Assembly (NCBI GenBank): GCA_039881145.1
Contig: JAYKKI010000061.1
Coordinates: forward strand, 9,278,501 to 9,342,500
Origin: Druceiella hillmani
Lineage: Eukaryota > Arthropoda > Insecta > Lepidoptera > Hepialidae
DNA: 64,000 nucleotides
Direction: 5' to 3'
Shown in pieces: positions 34,101 through 45,283 of the stretch (within the stretch, counting starts at the first letter, position 1; every line of letters begins with the position of its first letter). The translations under genes and the position numbers were made by a program. The notes under the pieces are model-generated. The model was not told the DNA's origin, ran no database searches, and saw only the letters and a program-made list of their open reading frames with translations.

Positions 34101-37100
34101 CCTCTGAATACCTTAAGAAATGCCAATAATAGAAGTTGTTCATCAATATTTTAATTTCGTCACACTCAGGGATATTGCACTAGAGGTGGTTGGTACTCTT
34201 CTTAAAAAAGAGCAATAACATACTACTGAAGAATTATAGACCATCACTTTCCTGAGCCATGTTTATAACTAACTTTCGTACAAATTTGACGATCTCCAGC
34301 CTCCCTAATAAGCCTGTTTCCGAAAAGGCTATAGTACAATAGAGCACGTCCATACTCTGTGCCAAACTATACAGAAGTCTGAGGAGTATAGTCGGTCGCT
34401 GTGTCTAGTGATTGTGGGCTATGATAAAGCCGTCGTTTCTATCGAAATTGTGTAGTGCTTCAGTCTCTATAGCTTTATTGACCACCGGTATATTAAACTA
34501 TATAAAAGCCTTGTGAAATAGATCCACCTTATTAATTCAATTATCGAACCAGGATACGAAATCGACTCAGCTACAGAAAGGTGTAAGGTAAGGGAAACCT
34601 CTTCACCGCTGTGCTGGAAGATATCCTCAAGTTCTTGAAATAGAATGGATTTTGCATCAATATCAATGAAAACTATCACTTAGCTTCGACTGGCTGGCGA
34701 TATAATAGTCTTGTCAGAATCGCTCGATAACCTTGACAAATTGCAGATAGCGGATAGGTCTAAAAATGAAGATGGACAAAACAAAGGTCTTATCTAACAT
34801 CCATGTCGTACATATACGTGTACATGTTTGGAACGCTACTCTTAAAGTTATTTAGAACAAACTGACCAATTAAGTAAATCCGACTTTGAAAAGAAATCAA
34901 TCGGAGAATCCAACTAGACTGGGCAGCATTTAGAAAATTTTGTCATATTTTCTCATTCAAATTTCCCCAGGATTTGAAGATAAAACTTTTCAGCCAGTGT
35001 ACATTGTCAATAACAACATATGGAAGTGAGACATGGCCGCATAATATTGGCTTTGTAAAAAATCTCGACGATACTCAGCAAGGCATGAAAAGGGCTATGA
35101 TCGGGTTTTATCTATGACATAAAGGAAATTCGAGAATTAAGGTTACCAATATGGCTTGTATGATTGGCAGATTGAAGCGGCAAAGGGTAAGTGCAGAACC
35201 GACGACCACTCGGGAAGAAACGTTCTTGAGTGGCGACCACTTGCAGGAATATGCAAAATTAGGCGACACTTCGCTAGGTGGACATATGACCTGATAACCG
35301 TCGCGAGAAGTCATTGGATTTAGGCAGCATGAGACCGATCCTTTTGGGAATCTATGGGGAGGCCCATGTTAGGCAGTGGACGTTTTCCAACTGATGATGG
35401 TGATAAATATTCTAAAAGTTCGGTCGTATAATATAAATTATATGACGTTATGACTTGGGTAGTCATAATTACAGATATTATATATAAATACACAAATATA
35501 TACAAAAAATTTAAAGATCAGATTAGTGAAATTCTTGGTCCAAATTCTTTTATTAAACCTTAATTAATTACATTGAATTATTCAAAATTTTTAAAAATGC
35601 TGTAATTTAATAAAAAAAATTACTTGAACTGTTGTCTATGTTTTACATAAAAAACTCGTATTTGACGTCGGTTCTTTCACTGAAATATTTCCATAACTTA
35701 ATGTACTTTCCATCATTACTGAAAAATCTAAGTTACTTCAGCACATAGAGTAGGTGAAAGCTAACTCAAGAAAATAAACTCTACTGAATATGACAGTAAT
35801 TAATTAAACACATCATATGTTAATGTTGTTATACCGCCAAATATTAAATAAAATATCGGTATCACATTTACATGACTGTGAATAAGATGATATATTCAAA
35901 AATAGTTGGTTAAGAATTAGGAATAAATACTGCATTAAGAAAATTATCTTAAAATGCAATAATAACGAAGACATCTTCCTAATATAAATCAAAGCTGAAC
36001 ATTTTTAGAGATAAAATATTGTGTACGATTAGTATAGTTCTTATATTCCTGATGACACTAAGTATATGCAAAATGTGCCATAAAGTCTTGCAGGGTTCAT
36101 TAAACATAATTTTATAAATTATCCATTCGGAAAAAAAAACAAAACTGGATCTACTCATGCGCCACTCTAATTACGTTTGCACAACCTGCATTAAAGATGT
36201 AAATGAATTTGCTAATAAACTTATCCAAGAATATATGAAACACGTGTAGCAAAGTGTCAATTTATGTATAGAGCATTATTTTATTAATGACATAGGTTAG
36301 AGTCCAAGCGTTTAAAACTAATTGTGTTAGATGAAGTACAATTAGGGGGGTAATTAAGGTTGCTTTAAATTATATCTAACGCATAATGTGTATGAAAAAA
36401 AATAAAAAAATATGTTCACAAAGGACATTCAATGTAAAATGACTTTATGAAAGAAAAAACCGACTTTAAAAAATATGGAAAAAGGTAATGCCCTTTTCAT
36501 TTGAAAATACCTTCTCTGACGGTAATTAAGGGTAATAGGTGTAAATAGGCTAATATTTGTCTACTTATCTAAATGTCTTTTCTATTTAAATGTATGCAGT
36601 ATATGTGGTTGAAAACATCACTAGGTCGTAGGGTTTATAAATCGAAAATTGCAGAAATTTAACAAAAAGAAAAATAGACTTATAAAAATGTATAATGATA
36701 AAAATTTGTGAAGAAAGTTCTTGTTTATATTTGTTATCATATGCTTTTTTAATTAATTGAGAAATCAACAGAGTACGTAATTTCAGTTTTACGACGTTTT
36801 TGAGATCCAAGATTATGACGGATTTTCCTTATTATAAATGAACACCATATTTGTATAAGCCTACGCCACCAGTATATTAGCGCAAATTACAATATGTAAA
36901 AAGATACGTACTTACGAAAATGTATGAGGTATAATGAGAAGAACAGATGTACTATTTTGAAAATGACTAGGTATTCTAGAAATTTGTAAGATATTCAGTT
37001 AATTTTAGGGTACTAAATTGAAATTTTACTATGTTTATGAGATTTAAGATGGCGGCATCAGCTATTTGTTATAAGTTGCCGCTACAATAATTTTCCACTA

Positions 37101-40100
37101 ATTTTAGGGTTCTCAATTCGAATTTCACAATGTTTTACAGATTCAAGATTGTGGCTTCAATTATTCTCTGAACTCGAATTTTACAATATTCTTGAGATTC
37201 AAGATGAGGGCCTCTCTAATTTGCAATAAATCATCGCTATGTTCTCTTCCGATTAATTTTACGGTTCTGAATTTGAATTTTACAATGTTTCTCAGATTAA
37301 AGATGGCGATATACCTCGATAAATTGCCCTACTTGCCATCGTGGGCTTCGTAGGGCGTTGGTATCCAATAGGTTAGGTGGGACATATTAAGATCGCAGTG
37401 TGGTCCGGTTATGGTTTTAACCAAGGCTTTGCGCTATGCTTTACCGATTTTGGCGGGACTCTTGTTTGCTGACCTTGCGATAAACTTCGAACCGGCCCGA
37501 GAAAGAAGTTTAGACGTAGAATGGTTGTGCTTTGAGTTCCTAATAGATGAATCCCTTTGTATCAGAAAGAGATGCGTCTTTGAGGTCATTTGTGCTCGCT
37601 GACAAGATAGGTATTCGTCGTCGACTTTCAAAGGCTAAACAACTAGGTTATTTTTCTTGAGTGTTTTCGAGCGAGTGAAAAACACCTGGCGAACTCTACT
37701 ATTACGTCACGATTCTTCACGAGACATGACGTCTTCCACGCGGCTTTGTATCGATTTGCTCTGTGATCTATACCAGTGGTAACGAGACTATTTATTTATC
37801 TGCAGTGAGCATGACGATGCGCGTAGACTTTTATTGGAGATCATGCGACAAAAAAGTAGAGTAGAATAATATGGTTCTTTACGAAGTAATAATTTTAGTC
37901 ACCGAGATTTGGTTAAGAATGTACCGATCTTTGAGTCACTTGGAGCTTTTGCTAAAAGCATTCTTGAAAGAATTTAGATCCTAAAAGGAACATAACGAAT
38001 GGCCAACACTTAACTCTATTAGATAAAAGCGTTGGATGGTAAGAGCAGGATACTATGGGACTTTCAAAAATGTCTATTTTTTGGATAAGGGGTATGATAA
38101 GGGTCTCTGGATAGCCTTGATAGAGTCATGGTGGTTAAAGCGGAAATAAATTCAAGTCAGCGGCCTATGTTATTCCTAAGAAAAAGTCACTATAATAGTT
38201 TTATATTCATTATAGGACCCTGAATTCGAATTTCACCATGTTTTTCATTTTCAGCCTCAATCTTTTGCAGTAAATTGACATTATACTTATTCTCAACTAA
38301 TGTCCTTAAGGTTCAGGTTTAATAAGTCGCCACTGTGATCGTTTTCGAATAATTTCAGGGTACTGAATTCGAATTGCACAATGTCTGTAAGAGAAAAGAT
38401 AGGGGCATCTGTTATTCGCAATAGATCACCACTGTATCCGTTTTCGATCAATTTTAGAGTGATTAATTCGAATTTCTTAATGGCTGTGAGATTAAGATGT
38501 TATATTATTATGTTTCATGGCTGGTCAAAGGCTAGATTAAAGGCATAAAGCGTTACATATTATAATGACAGTTTTATGAACGAATGAAAGCCATAATACT
38601 TACACATTTTTACCGTGAATATCGGGATCCTAAAATAATTATTTTAGAAGATTTTTGTGCATGTAATCGGATATCTAATGATGAGTAGGAAGAAGTTACG
38701 TTTTGTGTCTATTCGTACTTGGCTAACTGGCAATAACCATAATTCATTTTCTTCTTGAAGATGAAGATATAAAGGTTTTGATGATTTCATCTTACAAAAT
38801 AAAATTATTACATTAGAAGTTTTTGACGGCGAATTATTTTTGGTGTTAATTCATGTTACACATTATTTTGTAAATAACATATGGAAGACGAACTATTAAA
38901 ATTTTAGACAAATAATACATATAAAAATAAGTATTGATATTTTACCAAGAATATATTCTAGTGTTGATATTTCCACTTCTACCTCGCGATAAAGAACATT
39001 AAATGAAGTATTTACCTCACTCACTCCGATAAAAATCAATCACGGTATCACAAGCTCTACACTTTATTAGGTTAGGCTATTATAACTAATTTAAAAATGC
39101 TTTTAAATTTTTTATATGGCTACAATTACAAAATCATTCTGAGGTTCGAATTTAGCAACCTACAGTTTGTTAAAATCGAATATAGTGATATAGATTTATT
39201 TCAAGAGAGATAGATGCCTTCATGATCTTTAATCTTAAAAATATTCAATAATCCGTAAACAACCTAAAGATAGCAGTAATGATTTGTTTTAAAAGAGACT
39301 AAAAAATATTGCAAAATTTGCAATCCAAAAAAATGAAAAAATCAGCATCCTAAATTTAGCCGAAATTAAATATAGGGATGCTTTTTCCGATACAAGCGCC
39401 TCCATTTTAAATCTGAAAAACTCTGAAAAATTCGTATTTAACACCTAGAGACGGTCGAAATCGAATACAGTGACAATTTATTGTAGTTAAGATAGACGGC
39501 GCAAACAGTCCCTAAAAATTTTGCGAAACTCTACCTCGGTGCTCTAAATTTGTTCGATATCAAATAAAGTGATGATTTGTTTTCGAGACAGACGCCACCC
39601 CACCACGCCAAAAACGTTGTAAAATACGAATTTTGCACCCTATGATTAGTTGAAATCAAATATAGTGACGATTTATCATAACAAAGACTGATGCTGCCAT
39701 GTTAGTTCCCAAAAATGTTGTAAAATACGAATTTTGCACCCTATGATTAGTTGAAATCAAATATTGTGACGAGTTATCATAATAAAGACTGATGCTGCTA
39801 TATTAGTTCCCAAAAACGTTGTAAAATACGAATTTTGCACACTATGATTAGTTGAAATCAAATATAGTGACGATTTATCATAATAAGGACTGATGCTGGC
39901 TTATTAGTTCCCAAAAACGTTGTAAAATTTGAATTAAATATCTTACAGTTAGGCGAAATCCAATACAGTATATTTCATTTCTTTTGTATAAACTTTTACA
40001 TATGCAACTGCTTTGTTATTTTCTTACTTATGTCGATACATGTCGAAATTTTATGGGTTTACTTCCCACCATTGAAGAGTTTTTGTCATTATCTTCCACT

Positions 40101-43100
40101 TCTATCATGAGATCTTGGCCAGTATTTGTAACCAAATGCCCCATCAGTGCAAGTTCAATTAGCTCTAACTCTATTAACATACTTTTAGTGGTTGAGGAGT
40201 GCTGTGACTTCATTCTGCTTCCATTAATAAACTGTGGCCACCATCTTTGACTAAAACATTTATAAGTGCGTTAAATAACTTTAAATAAGACATCAAATTT
40301 ACGAAAAGGGGTCATGTTTACTCCTCTTTCGAGGAGTTCATCATCAGTTTCTATATTTATCTGGAACTACCCGGAATGTATGTTCCACCATATAAAAAAG
40401 AACTAAAATCGGTCTGTTCAATAAAAAGTAACTTATCCTTCCTTTAAAAATAAGATTTCCTGTTTTCATTACGTCACTCATCCGAATACCACTCCGTTAA
40501 GTTCAATCAAATTCAACTCCGTTAAGTTCAATCAAATGACCTCCACTGGAAAATATAAACGGAACTATTTTAAATTTAAATTAACCAAGCCAACTCAAAT
40601 TCAAGTTCAATAGAATTCAATCCAAATTAGTTGTAGCGAAAAGCATCTTCGCATAAAATAAATTAAAACATTAAAATCCAAAAGAGATCACCAAAATTAT
40701 CATTAACTTGAGAATCGTAAGACTTGCCATTAAGATAAATTTGGATGTAAATGATATTCCTATAAGTCATTGAAAGAAATAACATATATGCTATTTCAAT
40801 ACACTGGGAAATTAGTCCACCCATTCTTGCACAGCTACAATAAATGCCAAAGTTAAAACATAAAATTGAACCTTAGTTATTAAAACATGTTCTTTAAACG
40901 AGCTTATTTTCCTCCAACGTAAAGATACATTGATGGCGCTTGAAGAAACCTTAAGAAAAACTATATATACACATTTTTAGTCTCATTAATTTCAGAGATA
41001 CGTAGTACCTACGTACGTGCAAGTTTCCTGTAATTACAGGGATATTCACGTTTTTCTAAGCAGTTAATTAATTTTACCTCAAAATGTAAATATGAAACAT
41101 ATGTTTTTAAAATCATTTGATACTAATACGATTTTGTTACGGAAAAAATTATTAATATTTAATAAAATATTGTGCGTCAATATATGTCAGTGCTTTTATT
41201 ATATTGAGAATGATCCCATTTTAAAATAAGACAAAGTTATCCTGTGTTTTATTACACATTTATAAATTGTTGATTTGTGACTTACAATTGGTTAGTAAGA
41301 AAGATACCTACTCAAATTAAAACCAGTTTTGAAGCCATTAAACAGGAAGAAGGTGAGACGAGGCAATTAATTAAGTAAAATAACAAATTTCGTTTATTAA
41401 ATTTATTCACTGTAGGATTCTAATTAATAGGAATATTAAAAAGATCTTACTGATACTATTAATGGATGGTAAAACGAAAATATTTTGTTAAAAGACTGTA
41501 TTCAAAAGTGTTCCATCATATGAATATAAGATGCGTTGATTTTTTTATTAATCATATTCAGGAAAGACCAGTCGAAAAAGTAAATTTATGTAATAAACAA
41601 ATTATGTAATCGTAGGATGTATAATGACATATATGTTTAATATTCAACCTTGTACTAAATTACTTAAATGAAAATTGCAACGACGAGCTTCAGTATGAAA
41701 GCATGAAAAAACTTGTCAAGCATGGGAAGGACTCCCAGTACGAGACTCAGGGTCGAGAGTTCCGTATACATTTAGACACTCATAAACATTTAAGAGTAAA
41801 TAGTATTTCCATTAAGTTATTTTTAAACATTGGTTGTTCAAAACTTATATTTTCCCTTTTATTGCATAGTCAGATTTTACCAACTTTGATTTATTAATTA
41901 GTTTTGCTTTAGTATTTTTACGAAATGAGGGGTGAGGGGATGTTGTATTTTTGCATTTTTTCAAATATGAAATTTAAAATTATAAAAAAATATTTTTGTG
42001 TTTCTCATAAAACGTCCTTTGAAATAATTCTACACCGTACACATATTAAAAAAAATTAAGCCCTTTGTTTACCACCTCTTTATTTCATATATCTTTAAAA
42101 TTTTGGTGAATATTTTAGGTTTTATATCGTACGGTTTCTAAGGAAATTGGCTGTGATGTAGAAAAACACAAATATATTGACAATCATACCTTTCGTAGGC
42201 GTAAAAACTTTGTATACCTTTAAAAAAATTGTGACATCTTCAATCGTCGCTACAGTTTTCCTACAACCTTTGTATGGGCTTCTAAAAATTCATGTTTTTT
42301 CATGTTTTAGGTAGAGAAGTTTTAAAAATAAAAATAGGGGTGGGAGGTAGATATTTTCTCCATATTTTTCAGTATATCTTTGCAGATATACTACGAAAAA
42401 TTAAGAAAAAAAATATTATTAAAATTCTTATAACTAGCCTTTTCAAACTATAATCCACACACCGCATAGAAACAAAAAAATGAGTACTTAATATACCTCT
42501 TCCAAAATTTCCAAACAAATATTTTCTTGTACTTAACTATTAAGATATATTTAGGTGAATATGTTTTCTTGCCAAATTTCAACTATCTACGTCAAGTGAT
42601 TTATAACAAGAAGTGCTGGGACGGATGTATGGATAGAAATGTAAGTGATTCTACAAGGGTTCCGTTTTTCCTTTTAAGGTACGGAACCTTAAAAGGAAAA
42701 ACACAGGATGAAACCGGCTAGAGCCACGGCTGAGTGTTCCGACGTACTGTCAGTGGTTGGACGTCTCCGTGTGTCCTCGGTTGTTTTCGTTTCTTCCTTG
42801 TCTCTATACGTTCATAACCATTCTCAGCAAAACGTAAAATACGTGTCACTTCTACTATTTGTTTGTTTTGAATTTCGAATTTAGAAATACATTTAGAAAA
42901 TCATTCTATATTATGTAATTAAATTAATAAATTCGAAATTATTAATTTAATTACATAATATAGAATACTTTAATTACGGTAGTTGACTCATTCTAAATTT
43001 TGATATTTTTCGTACAATATTGTGAAATATAAGTTAATTAAAAACCAGTCTTGAAAAAAATTCAAAAATTGATTGAAAAATAAGCCATAATAAGGCTTCT

Positions 43101-45178
43101 AAATTTGAAGGTACGGATAGGGTTGGGTATATCCTTGTCTCTTTTCCTCTCGTAGAATATAATGCGCAATATTAAAAATGATCTCACAACACAGTATTCC
43201 GTCCTTCTCTAAAGCTTTCTAAAAATTATTTTTTTAATATTTTTATGTACAGCCTTTGTTGTCTTTGCTACTATTTGGATAAATAAATGTTAAATAATTA
43301 GTCAGTCATCATTGAAATCTCCACTCTAACATATTACAAGAAACGAATAAAATAATAAAATTGTTAAAGGATCTTCAGAGCTACTTAGACGCAAGTAAAA
43401 ATGGCGTCGTATATATGAGCTTAGGTTCCAATGTGCAATCGAAGAGGCTATTGGAAGACAGACGTCAAGTGTTTGTGGAATCGTTCCGCGAGCTGCCCTA
43501 CGATATCCTGTGGAAATGGGAGGACGAGGTACTTCCCGGTAGACCGAAAAACGTGCGTATCGCCAAGTGGTTACCGCAGAACGACGTATTACGTAAGTGC
43601 TATGACAATATTCTAAATTTAATAATAACAAGCTATAAAAAAGAACAATCCAAATGAGTTGTGCTATTCGTTAGTAGTCTGCAGATGTGATGCCTGTGAT
43701 AGAGGAATCTACATACAATAAAGATAGACATGTAATAAAACAGTACAGGTAGGAAAACATATACGTTAAATATATTTTAGAAGTAATAAATAAAATATAA
43801 ACAGAAAATTAAACATTTTGAAATGTTTGTCTATCTGTTTCTTTGTTGGTTTGTAGGCACATCATACAAATAGTACTGAACGGATTTCAATGAAGTTTTC
43901 AATAGAAATCGAGGATCAAAATAAGGTGATCTCGATATGACCATGGAAAGTGTTTGTCCGTTTGACTTTCGGTTTAATATGATGTACATGAGTCAACAAA
44001 TAAAAAAAGTAGATTTAAATATCATTTTCAATATTTTACAGCCAAGTATTCGAAGAATAAACTGAGGTACACATTCAAACTAACGCCAAGGTTCAAATAA
44101 GTAAAAATAAAAAGTTTTACATGTATATTTATCACCTCCACTTTTTTGAAGTTCATTAAAATAGAAGAATATGTTTATCTTCCCCAAATATTTGGAAAAT
44201 TTGTATTAACATTTTGTATTCCTTTAAGGCAAGATTTGCCTACACACACAAGCACATAATTGCTACTGATACACAAAGTAAGCCAAGTGTTAAGAATGTA
44301 TAAATATATTATTCCGTTCCATGCATTTATCCCCAACCTCAATATCCCTGATGTTTTCTAAAATTTTCTTCTTTATTTCTTATTATAGTTTGGAGTTATG
44401 ATAATTCACTTTAACATACAGACTTAATAACACAGGTCATCCAAATGTGAAGTTATTTATAACTCAAAACGGTCTACAATCAACGGAAGAAGCGATAAAA
44501 TACAAAGTGCCTATGATTGGAATACCATTCGTCGTAGACCAGTTCTTTAATTCCAAGCGACTGGAAGACTTCGAAATCGGTATCCAGCTTGATATCATGA
44601 CGGTGACGAAAGAACAATTGAAAACGGCCATCATACAAATAATGGAAAACGAAACGTAAGACAAACATACATGAAGTGAAATATTGTAACAATGCAATCA
44701 CTCGAAACATTTTACCACTCAAACTTGGACGTATATTGTAGCGATGAATTATAACAGTTCACAATTACAAATTAATGTGTACCGCAATAAAACTGTATGT
44801 GCCTCATATCTCCATAAAAATCCTAAATTAGGTGCGCAAAAACTACCTTTCTAATTATTATTGATACAGTTTAAAGTTTTACTGCTGTGCAACTGACATA
44901 GAAATTGTTTACAAATTGAAATTTAGTCAAAAGGCCTACATCAGATTTATTGTAAAATGCAGATGTGATAAAATATAAAGATATTCAAATTTTTTCTGGT
45001 AATTAATTTTTTTCTAGGATCCACAAAATAATATTAAAACTACTGAACAAATTTGATGTTTTACTTAAAAATGCAACGTGTTTGAAAAATTAGAAAAATA
45101 AAATGAATTGGACAAAAAACATTTTAATTTGTTTATAAAACGTCCCGTTTTTTATTTTCCAATTTATTATTATTTTAT

Positions 45179-45221
<43 letters not shown>

Positions 45222-45235
45222 TTATAAATATTAAG

Positions 45236-45283
<48 letters not shown>

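Larger units (their letters stand above)
28255..43369 (+). other. intron 1 of the UGT gene, about 15.1 kb
   Basis: Donor GTAAGT is strong. The acceptor AAAG|GAT at 43369 is poor in pyrimidines. The intron contains a nested duplication (28.8-29.1 kb), TA tracts, a decayed hAT transposase, an RTE LINE relic, an R1-like LINE relic with flanking repeat arrays, and a perfect 28-bp inverted repeat. If a second, undetected first exon lies within it, the intron would be shorter for that transcript; I found none. Confidence 0.6.

Noticed and set aside
39984..40250. 88-codon frame
   Set aside because: It lies in a dispersed repeat with antisense frames of similar length; no domain.
43326..43631. 101-codon minus-strand frame over exon 2
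   Set aside because: It is the antisense shadow of UGT exon 2 and has no recognised domain.
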